Of a DNA stretch of 62,624 nucleotides, positions 26,328 through 34,685 are shown in pieces; position 1 is the first letter of the stretch; every line of letters begins with the position of its first letter. Source of the stretch: Sphingomonadales bacterium (GTDB lineage: Bacteria; Bacteroidota; Bacteroidia; Chitinophagales; Chitinophagaceae); assembly GCA_016872195.1 (NCBI GenBank), contig VHAT01000012.1, positions 1 through 62,624 of the forward strand, written 5' to 3'. The position numbers were made by a program, and so were the translations under genes. Under the pieces are notes generated by a model, which ran no database searches, was not told the DNA's origin, and saw nothing but the letters and a program-made list of their open reading frames with translations.

Positions 26328-27044
26328 TTATTGTTTTGGAATTTGAAGATGAATGTGTGTGCCGCTACCGACCGCTGCGAGTAGTGTCATTTTTCCGTTA
26401 AGGGCCAGGGTACGCTCTTGAATATTGCGTAGACCTGCTCCAGCTTTTACGAAGTTGGGATCAAAGCCCGTTCCATTGTCTCGTATCGCAATGTCGAAAT
26501 GTTCTTTGTGCTCACTTAACTGAATACTGATTTCCGTGGCCTTTGCATGCTTCAATATGTTTTGGATGGCCTCTTGAATGATGCGAAAGAGAATGCGTTC
26601 ACTTTCTGCGGGCAGCGTGATCGATAGCTGATCGATCTGCAGCGTACTATTGATCTTTTGGTATTGCTCAATGGTACTTAGCAGATCCTTGATGGCTTCT
26701 GTGAATCCCTTTTGACCCAAGACCGATCCAGCCGAAAGAGCACCAAGTTGACGCGTTTCTGCAATAAGAGCTTCGATTCTTTCTATGCAGTTCGCTACAA
26801 TATTCTTTTCCTTAAGTTCTAAGAGCGGTTCTAACTGCATTCTGGTTAGTAAGAGAGCCGGTGCCAAGTTGTCGTGCAATTCTGCTGCGAGTTTTTGTAG
26901 GGCTTTTTCTTCCGCTTGTATCTGCTGCAGTAGGTTGATTCCTTTCTCATTTCTTTTATGTCTTATAATAAGGAAAGCTGTAGCGCCTATGCAAGTGATC
27001 GAACCTAAAATTACGCCTATTATATAGTATCCCTCGTATTTCAA
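26328..27044 (-). CDS. Sensor histidine kinase, HisKA_3 type (HK-B)
   Basis: A 238-residue minimal kinase: one membrane helix (about residues 7-27), no extracytoplasmic domain, His57 in AAELHDNLAPALL, N box QEAIQNILKHAKA, a standard DNGTGFDP motif and GAGLRNI glycine box. All ATP-binding motifs are intact, unlike HK-A. The first in-frame start is a TTG at 27042-27044, as no ATG precedes the family's N-terminus. It is the first gene of a four-gene operon HK-B, RR-B, HK-A, RR-A, and is divergent from two further regulators. Confidence 0.88.
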   Translation of the reverse strand: MKYEGYYIIGVILGSITCIGATAFLIIRHKRNEKGINLLQQIQAEEKALQKLAAELHDNLAPALLLTRMQLEPLLELKEKNIVANCIERIEALIAETRQLGALSAGSVLGQKGFTEAIKDLLSTIEQYQKINSTLQIDQLSITLPAESERILFRIIQEAIQNILKHAKATEISIQLSEHKEHFDIAIRDNGTGFDPNFVKAGAGLRNIQERTLALNGKMTLLAAVGSGTHIHLQIPKQ

Positions 27045-27203
27045 ATGATGGTCTTTTAAATTTATTTATAGATAATTACGCTTATTTAATTTTAACTACT
27101 CCACTATAATAATTCGATTAAGTATGTGAAATTAGCTTTGTCATTATCAATTTCTTTAATCTTCGCTTGATTTTATTTCGGAAATATGTGAAGTAATCCT
27201 TCC

Positions 27204-27229
27204 TTTTTGTAGAAAAAAAACTACAAAAA
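27204..27229. repeat. 9-bp inverted repeat between divergent signalling genes
   Basis: TTTTTGTAG (27204-27212) and CTACAAAAA (27221-27229) pair perfectly around an 8-A loop. It lies in the AT-rich intergenic region 27045-27297, which separates the divergent HK-B operon from the two forward regulators. Between two divergent starts a terminator is unlikely, so a protein-binding site is the better guess. Confidence 0.5.
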
Positions 27230-27297
27230 TTTCATTCTTTTTATGAGTGTGCTTATGAACTAATTCAATGAACTTGCATCCTACTTATTTAGATACC

Positions 27298-27936
27298 ATG
27301 ACAACTATCGGACTTGCAGATCAACAATTCTTTTTTAGAAGGGGTATAATTACTTCAATTGCTGCGGATCAGTCTTTGCAGCTTATATGGGAGACGGATC
27401 TTGCTAGAGAAATGAATCAGTTGCTTGACCGGTCTTTGCCGGACATTTTGTTGCTGAGCGCTGAACTAAAGGGTCTTGACCTTTTTTCCTTCTTGGCACA
27501 AAAGAAAATTAGATATCCCGCCTTAAAGATGGCAGTGTTTACCTCCGGTGAGGACTTACTAGAGGCAAAGGAGTTATTGGATGCGGGTGTCAATGCCATT
27601 TTGCCTCGAGAACCCGGAGACGATAATCTGATTTCCGTGATCAATGCGATTACTGACAATGGAATCTATTTTAATGAGTTGGTTAGCCGGGCGCTTCTTA
27701 CTCGGTTGCGGCGTAAGACTCCCGGGGCCCCTGTCGATACCCTGCGGTTTTCAAAGAATGAGATCCGGGTTCTTGAATTACTTGCGGAGGGGTATAAGTC
27801 TGAAGAAATTGCGCAGCGCGTTTTTTTAAGTAAGAAGTCGGTCGAAAATATTCGGTATCAGTTAAAGATCAAGACCGAAGTTAGCTCCAGCATTGGGCTT
27901 GTGGCCTACGCGCTAAGAAACCGTTTGATCCGCTAG
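27298..27936 (+). CDS. LuxR-type regulator with a degenerate receiver domain
   Basis: A 212-residue protein with the layout of a NarL regulator but a non-canonical receiver. The phosphoacceptor Asp is replaced by Ser54 (DILLLSAEL where relatives have LMDLKMP), the conserved Lys by Arg104 (ILPREPG), and the acidic pair reads Asp8-Gln9. The helix-turn-helix (about 145-210: FSKNEIRVLELLAEGYKSEEIAQ) looks intact. It should not be controlled by ordinary aspartyl phosphorylation. MTTIGLADQQ at 27298 was taken as start because it aligns with its relatives; an ATG ten codons upstream is possible. Confidence 0.85.
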   Translation: MTTIGLADQQFFFRRGIITSIAADQSLQLIWETDLAREMNQLLDRSLPDILLLSAELKGLDLFSFLAQKKIRYPALKMAVFTSGEDLLEAKELLDAGVNAILPREPGDDNLISVINAITDNGIYFNELVSRALLTRLRRKTPGAPVDTLRFSKNEIRVLELLAEGYKSEEIAQRVFLSKKSVENIRYQLKIKTEVSSSIGLVAYALRNRLIR

Positions 27937-28036
27937 GGGGCAAAAGACCGTATTTTCCGAAGCCGAAATTTTTAGGGTTTTTACTCTTTTTTTGAACCCT
28001 CTCGCATAGCATCTTGCTTTCTTAAAATTTTATGCT

Positions 28037-28696
28037 ATGCAAACCTCACCTATCCGCGTTTTAATTGCCGATGAGTACGACATCTACAGAGCTGGATTTA
28101 AAGCTGCGCTAAAGAAAGCGCAAGATATCCAGGTCATTGGCGAAGCGGGTACAACCCCAGCCTTATTTGCCCTCTTGGAGACAACGCAACCCGATGTGAT
28201 CTTTCTGGACCTCGCTTTACCGAGGAGTAAGGGCATCAAGACGCTATTACAAGTTTCCCGCGCAGCACCTGCTGCCAAGATCTTGCTCTTGGGGTATAGT
28301 ATGGAAACGTCCCTGCTAGAGACTTTATCGAAGGCAGGGGCCAACGGCTATTTGTCCAAGACGGCTGAGATAAAAGAGGTGGCGAATGCAGCGCGTTCGG
28401 TCATAAGCCAGGGGTACTATGTTTCGGATAGCGACAATCAGCCCGAGATCGAGTCGGTCTTTAGGCCTTTTACGATTACACCGCTTCGTACCCGTTGTCC
28501 ACTGACCGATAAGGAAGTGACCGTGCTTCGCATTTTTTTTCAGGAGCAAACTACGCGGGATATTGCCAGCTCTTTATCACTTAGCCCCCGGACGGTAGAG
28601 AGTATCCGCGATAAGATCAAATTCAAAACAGGAAGTCGTAATCTGGCCGGTATGGCCTTTTTTGCCCTCAAAAATGGGTTGATCCGGTTGCAATAG
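28037..28696 (+). CDS. Response regulator, NarL/LuxR type (RR-C)
   Basis: A 219-residue regulator without a kinase beside it on the same strand. The receiver keeps Asp12 (first of the acidic pair), the phosphoacceptor Asp58 in VIFLDLALP and Lys108 in YLSK. The conserved Thr/Ser position in the fourth strand is Gly86 (LLLGYS), a mild departure. The helix-turn-helix (about 155-210: LTDKEVTVLRIFFQEQTTRDIA) is normal. It follows the degenerate regulator by 100 bp and is divergent from the kinase operon, whose kinases may supply it. Confidence 0.9.
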   Translation: MQTSPIRVLIADEYDIYRAGFKAALKKAQDIQVIGEAGTTPALFALLETTQPDVIFLDLALPRSKGIKTLLQVSRAAPAAKILLLGYSMETSLLETLSKAGANGYLSKTAEIKEVANAARSVISQGYYVSDSDNQPEIESVFRPFTITPLRTRCPLTDKEVTVLRIFFQEQTTRDIASSLSLSPRTVESIRDKIKFKTGSRNLAGMAFFALKNGLIRLQ

Positions 28697-28759
28697 CGGT
28701 TTTTCGATCTTATTTCAGGCTAACGGGCAACCATTGTCCGTTCGGCTTGTTTTAAGGGT

Positions 28760-30064
28760 ATGAAACCCGCTGTATCGGTCTTCTGGTTCCGCCGTGACCT
28801 TCGGTTACAAGACAATGCCGGACTTTTTAGAGCGTTGAAGGGTGAGCATCCCGTCTTACCGGTCTTTATTTTTGACAAGGCTATTTTAGATGAGCTGGAG
28901 GATCCCGCGGATGCTCGTGTCAATTTTATACACCATTCATTGGAGGCCATACAGCAGCAGTTGATAGCCGTGGGCAGTACCTTGTACGTTCAGCATGGAT
29001 CGGTACAAGAGGTCTTTTCGAAATTGTGTGATACTTATGCCATTCAGACTGTTTACACCAATACTGATTACGAGCCCTATGCCAGGGCACGCGACAATGC
29101 CATGGCCGACTTTTTTACCAGTCGCTCTATTGCGTTCGTATCGGTCAAGGACCAGGTAATTTTTGAACGATCCGAGATCGTAAAGGACGATGGGCTTCCT
29201 TACACGGTCTTTACCCCGTATTCCCGCAAATGGCGCGCAACGATCAAGGCGGAGCAGCTGCGATCTTGGGGATCCGAGAAGCTGATCGAATTGTGTTATA
29301 AACAAGAACCCATTGCCATTCCGTCTTTAAAAAAAATCGGCTTTCGATCAAGTGGACAACGTTTTCCCGATAAACATTGGGACAAGCATACCATCAAACG
29401 GTACAAGGAACAGCGTGATTTCCCTGCCGTGTCGGGAACGTCTCGTCTAAGTGTTCATCTTCGTTTTGGGACCATTAGCATCAGAGCCCTGGCACGAGAG
29501 GCTGGCGCACTCAATGAAAGTTTTTTGTCAGAGCTTATCTGGCGAGATTTTTATCAAATGATCATCTGGCATTTTCCGCATGTAGTGTCTTCGAGCTTCA
29601 AACCCGCTTACGATAAGATCGAATGGAGAAATAATGAAAAGGAGTTTGAGGCGTGGTGTCAGGGTCGAACCGGATATCCTATCGTAGATGCCGGTATGCG
29701 AGAACTGAACCAGACCGGTTTTATGCATAATCGCGTCCGGATGATCGTAGCTTCTTTTTTGACCAAGCATCTTTTGATCGACTGGCGCTGGGGTGAAGCC
29801 TATTTTGCTAAAAAATTACTGGACTTCGATCTGTCGGCCAATAACGGTGGATGGCAATGGGCCGCGGGATCGGGATGTGATGCGGCGCCCTATTTCCGCG
29901 TATTCAATCCGTATATCCAAACCAAAAAATTCGATCCCGACTTGCGCTATATCCAGCAATGGGTTCCGGAGTCGCAGTCATTAGATTATCCGGCTCCCAT
30001 CGTGCAACACGAGGCAGCTCGTGCTCGTTGTTTGGCGGTATATGCAAAGGCTCTCAAGGGCTGA
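28760..30064 (+). CDS. phrB: Deoxyribodipyrimidine photolyase / cryptochrome family
   Basis: A 434-residue flavoprotein that would repair UV-induced pyrimidine dimers using light. The N-terminal alpha/beta domain opens VSVFWFRRDLRLQDNAGL. The C-terminal FAD domain has the diagnostic QGRTGYPIVDAGMRELNQTG, WIW-like MHNRVRMIVASFLTKHLLIDW and WQWAAGSGCDAAPYFRVFNP blocks. The phrB symbol reflects the class I CPD type; a cryptochrome role cannot be excluded. It follows the regulators by 63 bp and converges on mqnD. Confidence 0.93.
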   Translation: MKPAVSVFWFRRDLRLQDNAGLFRALKGEHPVLPVFIFDKAILDELEDPADARVNFIHHSLEAIQQQLIAVGSTLYVQHGSVQEVFSKLCDTYAIQTVYTNTDYEPYARARDNAMADFFTSRSIAFVSVKDQVIFERSEIVKDDGLPYTVFTPYSRKWRATIKAEQLRSWGSEKLIELCYKQEPIAIPSLKKIGFRSSGQRFPDKHWDKHTIKRYKEQRDFPAVSGTSRLSVHLRFGTISIRALAREAGALNESFLSELIWRDFYQMIIWHFPHVVSSSFKPAYDKIEWRNNEKEFEAWCQGRTGYPIVDAGMRELNQTGFMHNRVRMIVASFLTKHLLIDWRWGEAYFAKKLLDFDLSANNGGWQWAAGSGCDAAPYFRVFNPYIQTKKFDPDLRYIQQWVPESQSLDYPAPIVQHEAARARCLAVYAKALKG

Positions 30065-30075
30065 GTGGCTATCGA

Positions 30076-30984
30076 TTATTTCGGATCTAAAAAGAACCGA
30101 TCACTAGCATTGTATAAAGTACGGTTTAAAGCACTTTCTTGACTGCTGTCAAGAGTATTGTCGAGCGCATAATCGATCTTATTGTTATCTGTCAATCGTT
30201 CATAGGTTTCAAACAATCTTCGTATTGCCTTTTTTCCCATTGGTCCTAAAGAGTGTGTATGATCATTGACATAAAGGTCGATATGCTGTCTCATCACTTT
30301 CTCTTCCATATTTTGCGCATGTGATCGTACAAACGGGCTGATCGTATTGAGCTTGCGGGCTGATTCAAGACTGTTGGCGATCAGCTGGTCGATCTTTTGC
30401 CCCAGTGCTGTAGGAAGGGAGCTTTTAATAGCGATTCCCCCTAAAGGAATGGGTACACCGGTTTCCTGCTCCCAATAGGCGCCCAGGTCTACGATCCGGT
30501 GCAATCCTCTCTCCGCATAGGTAAAGCGATTCTCATGGATCAAGACCCCTAATGGGGTTTGTCCGGATAAGACAGCTTCTTCTATTGCCGAGAATACCAT
30601 GAATTTTTTTTGTGTGGCTTGCGGAAAGGCCATCGAAAAAAGCAGATGGGCCGTGGTATGCTGACCGGGCAAGGCAATACGGTGTTGCCCGATGAGCGCC
30701 GGATCGGCAGAATAAGGTTCTTTAGCGACCAAGAGGGGGCCCACTCCTTTTCCTAAGGCAGCTCCGCTATTGAGTAATCGATAGCTTCCGTTAGCTTGAA
30801 ATAAGGCAGGAAAACTTAGCTTGGTTACGTCGAGTCGTTGCTCAAGTGCCCACTCGTTGAGGGTCTCTACGTCTTCGATATGAACATCCCATTCGATCCC
30901 CTGGGTATCGATTAATTGATTGACCAGGGCGTCAAACACATAGGTGTCATTAGGACAAGGCGAAAAGCCGATACTGATTTTCAT
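30076..30984 (-). CDS. mqnD: 1,4-dihydroxy-6-naphthoate synthase MqnD
   Basis: MqnD makes 1,4-dihydroxy-6-naphthoate in the futalosine route to menaquinone. The 302-residue protein starts MKISIGFSPCPNDTYVFDAL, the family opening, and includes DVTKLSFPALF, NSGAALGKGVGPLL, PGQHTTAHLL and GVLIHENRFTYAERGL. The ATG at 30984 overlaps the stop of mqnB (ATGA); a longer reading frame upstream lies within mqnB. The last 35 residues (after RRLFETYERLTDNN) look like a weakly conserved tail. Confidence 0.92.
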   Translation of the reverse strand: MKISIGFSPCPNDTYVFDALVNQLIDTQGIEWDVHIEDVETLNEWALEQRLDVTKLSFPALFQANGSYRLLNSGAALGKGVGPLLVAKEPYSADPALIGQHRIALPGQHTTAHLLFSMAFPQATQKKFMVFSAIEEAVLSGQTPLGVLIHENRFTYAERGLHRIVDLGAYWEQETGVPIPLGGIAIKSSLPTALGQKIDQLIANSLESARKLNTISPFVRSHAQNMEEKVMRQHIDLYVNDHTHSLGPMGKKAIRRLFETYERLTDNNKIDYALDNTLDSSQESALNRTLYNASDRFFLDPK

Positions 30985-31625
30985 AGTTGTTTCAATACTT
31001 GCCACAAGACCTTGTTCAAAGAGGTGACGGCCGGGGCTAGTTTCCAATTTTTTTTGTTCCGTTCGGCTATATAGTTACTAACGCTTCGCAATTGTAAAAA
31101 AGGAATTTTCTCCATGAGACCAACATAGTGAAGGGCTGCTCCTTCCATGGATTCCAAGACAGGTGAGAATAGTTTTTTATACAAGGCCACTCGCGAAGGA
31201 TCGGTGGTGATCTCATTGACAGAGATGCCGGTGACAAGAGGTACAGGAAGTGGATCAAGTTTTTTTAACGGGTTGACAAGCCACCCTTTTTTGTATGGGA
31301 ACTGATCGGCCGGCACCAACCGAAGGTCAAAGAGGGTTTTTAATTCGGCTAGTTCTACCACACTTTGATCGGCTACACAATCTTTTTTGATCGCCATGAC
31401 CGAACCTAGTGCTATATTCTTGTCGAAGCAACCGCCCACGCCGGCCTGAATGATCAGATCGGGTCTTTTAATGTTGATCTGCTTTTGGAGCGAATAGGTA
31501 GTGGCCAGTAGCCCGATGCCACTGACCAGTATATCGATCTCTACCTTTTTGTTTATGCCCCGGGGCAATTTGTCGATAAGTGGCGCAATTTCTATAGGAG
31601 TGGCGGCTACAACTAGGCAATTCAT
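30981..31625 (-). CDS. mqnB: Futalosine hydrolase MqnB
   Basis: MqnB removes the base from futalosine in the alternative menaquinone pathway and belongs to the nucleoside phosphorylase superfamily. The 214-residue protein has the family-type NCLVVAATPIEIAPL start, IIQAGVGGCFDKNIALG and the substrate-site ESMEGAALHYV block. It is translationally coupled with mqnD by an ATGA overlap. Other mqn genes are not in this window. Confidence 0.9.
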   Translation of the reverse strand: MNCLVVAATPIEIAPLIDKLPRGINKKVEIDILVSGIGLLATTYSLQKQINIKRPDLIIQAGVGGCFDKNIALGSVMAIKKDCVADQSVVELAELKTLFDLRLVPADQFPYKKGWLVNPLKKLDPLPVPLVTGISVNEITTDPSRVALYKKLFSPVLESMEGAALHYVGLMEKIPFLQLRSVSNYIAERNKKNWKLAPAVTSLNKVLWQVLKQL

Positions 31626-31650
31626 GGAGGTAAAATTAGCAGAATGTAGT

Positions 31651-31658
31651 TAACTTTG
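31651..31658 (+). promoter_or_regulatory. -7 promoter box TAACTTTG of the pterin operon
   Basis: TAACTTTG, an exact TAnnTTTG match, lies 49 bp upstream of the first PTPS-family start and 25 bp beyond the divergent mqnB start. Confidence 0.55.
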
Positions 31659-31707
31659 CGGCTCACCTTCCTTCCGCCCGATGCTGAGAAGGAGCTAAAA
31701 GTAAAGC

Positions 31708-32115
31708 ATGGTTTACTTAACTCGTATCGAGCATTTCAATGCTGCCCATCGACTCTATAACCCAGACTGGTCTGCCGAAAAAAATGAAGAGGTTTTTGGA
31801 AAGTGCGCCAACCACAATTGGCATGGGCACAATTTCGAGCTCTATGTGACCATTAAGGGCGATCCCGACCCCGACACCGGATTTATTTTCGATGCTAAAC
31901 GGCTGAGCACGATCGTCAAGGAACGTGTCATAGACAAACTCGATCATCGCAATCTGAACCTCGATGTTGATTTTATGCTGGGAAAGCGTTGCTCCATAGA
32001 AAATCTCGTTGTGGGCATTTGGCAAGAGCTGGCTCCGGCTCTTCCGGCTCATGTTAAGCTGCACTGTCTCAAGCTGGTGGAGACCCCAAAAATATATGTT
32101 GAGTATTATGGGTAA
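31708..32115 (+). CDS. 6-carboxytetrahydropterin synthase family protein, copy 1
   Basis: A 135-residue enzyme of the PTPS/QueD family, which acts on 7,8-dihydroneopterin triphosphate. Zinc-binding His residues are in FNAAHRL and HGHNFELYV, the catalytic Cys in FGKCAN, and DHRNLNLD and the C-terminal VETPKIYVEY complete the active site. QueD would be expected from queE at 57592-58209. A tandem paralogue follows after 87 bp, so either copy could serve queuosine or another pterin use. The order PTPS-PTPS-folE suggests a shared pterin pathway. Confidence 0.88.
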   Translation: MVYLTRIEHFNAAHRLYNPDWSAEKNEEVFGKCANHNWHGHNFELYVTIKGDPDPDTGFIFDAKRLSTIVKERVIDKLDHRNLNLDVDFMLGKRCSIENLVVGIWQELAPALPAHVKLHCLKLVETPKIYVEYYG

Positions 32116-32202
32116 AAATTGTCGTAACTTTAAACAAGTTTTGAACTAATCGTCCGCAGACTTGTTAAGACTACGACCGATCAAAGGTTCATCTTATTTC
32201 CT

Positions 32203-32616
32203 ATGTCCAAACGAGTAGCTGTTTATCGAAAAGAGCATTTTAATGCCGCCCACCGTCTATTCCGTCCCGATCTATCGGCTCAGGAAAATGATCGCTTGTT
32301 TGGAAAATGCGCTTTACCCAATTACCACGGTCATAATTACGAGCTGATCGTAAAGGTCACAGGCGAACCCGATCCGATCACTGGTTATGTAGTCGATATG
32401 AAATGGATCAGCGACCTGGTGCAAGAAAAAATCATCGAACGTTTCGATCATCGGAATTTGAATCTCGATACCCAAGAGTTCAAAGCGCTGAATCCTACGG
32501 CCGAGAACATCGCCATTGTTATTTATGATCTGTTACGTCCTCATGTGTTGGCACAACACGATCTGCAGATCCGCCTTTATGAAACCCCACGCAATTTCGT
32601 TGAGTATCCCGCATAA
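32203..32616 (+). CDS. 6-carboxytetrahydropterin synthase family protein, copy 2
   Basis: A 137-residue paralogue of the preceding gene; both share FNAAHRL, a Cys in [22 protein letters not shown] and ETPRNFVEY, so the zinc and catalytic residues are conserved in both. Overall identity looks moderate, which suggests an old duplication with possible functional split rather than a recent copy. folE follows after 20 bp and would supply the substrate. Which copy is QueD cannot be decided from sequence alone. Confidence 0.88.
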   Translation: MSKRVAVYRKEHFNAAHRLFRPDLSAQENDRLFGKCALPNYHGHNYELIVKVTGEPDPITGYVVDMKWISDLVQEKIIERFDHRNLNLDTQEFKALNPTAENIAIVIYDLLRPHVLAQHDLQIRLYETPRNFVEYPA

Positions 32617-32636
32617 TACAAATCCAAATCCAAATC

Positions 32637-33233
32637 ATGGCCTACCACAAAACAGATCATTACGATGAGAAAGCCACTTCGGCCCTCACACAAAGCTATA
32701 AAGAGGCTATCTCCTGGCTGGGCGAAGACCCCGAGCGCGAAGGACTGCTTAAAACTCCCGAGCGGGTGGCCAAGGCCATGCAATTTCTGACCCAGGGTTA
32801 TCAGCTCGATGCCAAGGCCATTTTGAATTCGGCTAAATTTCATGAGGATGTCAGTGAGATGATCGTGGTAAAGGATATTGAGCTGTTCAGCATGTGTGAA
32901 CACCATATGCTTCCTTTTTTTGGCAAGGCCCATGTGGCGTACATTCCCAATGGATGGATTACCGGGCTCAGCAAGGTGGCGCGCGTGGTCGATGTCTTTG
33001 CTCGTAGAATGCAGGTGCAGGAGAGACTGACCATTCAGATCAAAGATGCAATTAAAGAAACCCTAAATCCCTTGGGTGTTGCTGTGGTAGTAGAGGCGCA
33101 GCATCTTTGTATGATGATGCGTGGTGTTCAAAAACAAAATTCAGTGACTACGACCTCTGCCTTTGATGGCGAATTCCATAAGAACTCTACCCGCAGTGAA
33201 TTTATGCGTCTGATCGGCGCCAAACTCAATTAA
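32637..33233 (+). CDS. folE: GTP cyclohydrolase I
   Basis: FolE converts GTP to 7,8-dihydroneopterin triphosphate, the first step of folate and pterin synthesis and also the feed to QueD. The 198-residue protein has the zinc-binding Cys-His in [11 protein letters not shown], with the third ligand Cys in [12 protein letters not shown]. Other family blocks are [32 protein letters not shown] and TTTSAFDG-type ending. It closes the pterin gene run. Confidence 0.97.
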   Translation: MAYHKTDHYDEKATSALTQSYKEAISWLGEDPEREGLLKTPERVAKAMQFLTQGYQLDAKAILNSAKFHEDVSEMIVVKDIELFSMCEHHMLPFFGKAHVAYIPNGWITGLSKVARVVDVFARRMQVQERLTIQIKDAIKETLNPLGVAVVVEAQHLCMMMRGVQKQNSVTTTSAFDGEFHKNSTRSEFMRLIGAKLN

Positions 33234-33246
33234 CTATTTTGTTGCT

Positions 33247-34125
33247 ATGAAGCATGCTTACGTATTTCCCGGACAAGGTTCTCAGTTTCCGGGTATGGCT
33301 AAGAATTATTATGAACAATCCGCTTTTGCCAAAAAGATCGTAGAACAAGCCAACGAGATACTCGGTTTTCGTCTCTCCGATATCATGTTCAACGGATCAG
33401 ATGAAGATCTTCGTCGCACCGATGTGACCCAACCCGCCATTTTTTTACATTCCATTGTGGCGTATAAAAGTATTGAGCAGGTAAAGCCCGATATGGTGGC
33501 CGGTCACTCACTTGGTGAATTCTCTGCCTTGGTGGCAGCCGGTGTTCTTAGCTTTGAGGATGCGTTGCGCCTGGTGGCCGCCCGCGCCAATGCCATGCAA
33601 CATGCTTGCGAACATCAACCAGGTACCATGGCCGCTATTTTGGGCTTGGCCGATGAGAAGGTGGGCGAGGTTTGTGCCCAGATAGAGGAGATCGTAGTAC
33701 CCGCAAATTATAATTGTCCCGGCCAACTTGTTATCAGTGGTTCAGTGGCGGGTATCGAAAAAGCCTGTGTGGCTTTAAAGACCGCAGGGGCAAAAAGAGC
33801 ATTGGTATTACCAGTAGGAGGTGCCTTTCATTCTCCCCTTATGAAATCGGCCGAGGAATTGCTAAAGGCAGCTATTCAATCAGCCTCTTTTTATCAACCC
33901 ATTTGTCCGGTCTATCAAAATGTAGTGGCCAAGGCCGTGATGGATGCAGAGGAGATCAAGCAACATCTCATTAATCAATTGACCGGACCTGTAAAATGGA
34001 CACAAACCATTCAATCGATGATCGCTGATGGGGCTACTCAATTTACCGAAGTAGGACCTGGTAAAGTATTACAGGGACTCATCCAAAAGATCAATAGAGA
34101 AGCCATCGTTGCTTCCGTAGGGTAA
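33247..34125 (+). CDS. fabD: Malonyl-CoA:ACP transacylase
   Basis: FabD loads malonyl groups onto acyl carrier protein for fatty-acid synthesis. The 292-residue protein starts YVFPGQGSQFPGMAK, has the active-site Ser in VAGHSLGEFSAL and the catalytic His in GAFHSPLM, and ends with a normal GPGKVLQGLIQKI block. A TATTTTG box (33235-33241) ends 5 bp before the ATG, so a leaderless start is possible. fabH is nearby at 35902-36903 on the opposite strand. Confidence 0.96.
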   Translation: MKHAYVFPGQGSQFPGMAKNYYEQSAFAKKIVEQANEILGFRLSDIMFNGSDEDLRRTDVTQPAIFLHSIVAYKSIEQVKPDMVAGHSLGEFSALVAAGVLSFEDALRLVAARANAMQHACEHQPGTMAAILGLADEKVGEVCAQIEEIVVPANYNCPGQLVISGSVAGIEKACVALKTAGAKRALVLPVGGAFHSPLMKSAEELLKAAIQSASFYQPICPVYQNVVAKAVMDAEEIKQHLINQLTGPVKWTQTIQSMIADGATQFTEVGPGKVLQGLIQKINREAIVASVG

Positions 34126-34135
34126 CAAAAGAAGC

Positions 34136-34603
34136 TTAGCGATCGAGCGAAATTTCGATGGCTCCATTGACCCACTCGGGGTCTAAATTGGCTTTATATT
34201 TTTTATAAAAGCGAATGGCGGGTTCGTTCCAATCAAGTACTTGCCAACAGACTCTTGCCATTTTCTTTTCTTTCGCCTCTTTAAGAATGGTCTCAAAAAG
34301 GGCTGAGCCAATCCCTTTTCCGCGCTGGGTGGCTGTTACGATAATATCTTCTAGGTACAGGCATTGTCCTTTCCAAGTGGAGTAGCGAATATAGTAGAGG
34401 GCAAAACCCTGGATGCCATTGCCATCTTCTGCAACAAAGGCCCACCATACCGGCTTATTGCCAAAACCACTCTCTTCAAAGTGCGCATCACGTACCGTTA
34501 CTTCGTCAGGGGCTTTCTCATAGAGGGCTAATTCACGGATCAGCTCTAGTAATCGGGGACAATCTGTTCGCTGTGCGCGTCGTATGGTTAGGGTCAAAGA
34601 CAA
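34136..34603 (-). CDS. GNAT-family N-acetyltransferase
   Basis: A 155-residue acetyltransferase resembling the spermidine/diamine acetyltransferase group. The acetyl-CoA site is ATQRGKGIGSALFETIL, preceded by YLEDIIV, and the C-terminal VCWQVLDWNEPAIRFYKKYKA (shortened here to its key residues: Trp, Asn and Tyr of the last strand) is typical. The natural acceptor is unknown. It is convergent with fabD and stands alone. Confidence 0.85.
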   Translation of the reverse strand: MSLTLTIRRAQRTDCPRLLELIRELALYEKAPDEVTVRDAHFEESGFGNKPVWWAFVAEDGNGIQGFALYYIRYSTWKGQCLYLEDIIVTATQRGKGIGSALFETILKEAKEKKMARVCWQVLDWNEPAIRFYKKYKANLDPEWVNGAIEISLDR

Positions 34604-34685
34604 GATCGTATAGGTGTTTTCCTTTTGATAGCTAAAATGTTTTTTTTGTACGCTCTACATGATCACTTCGTATCTGTCGAAAAAA

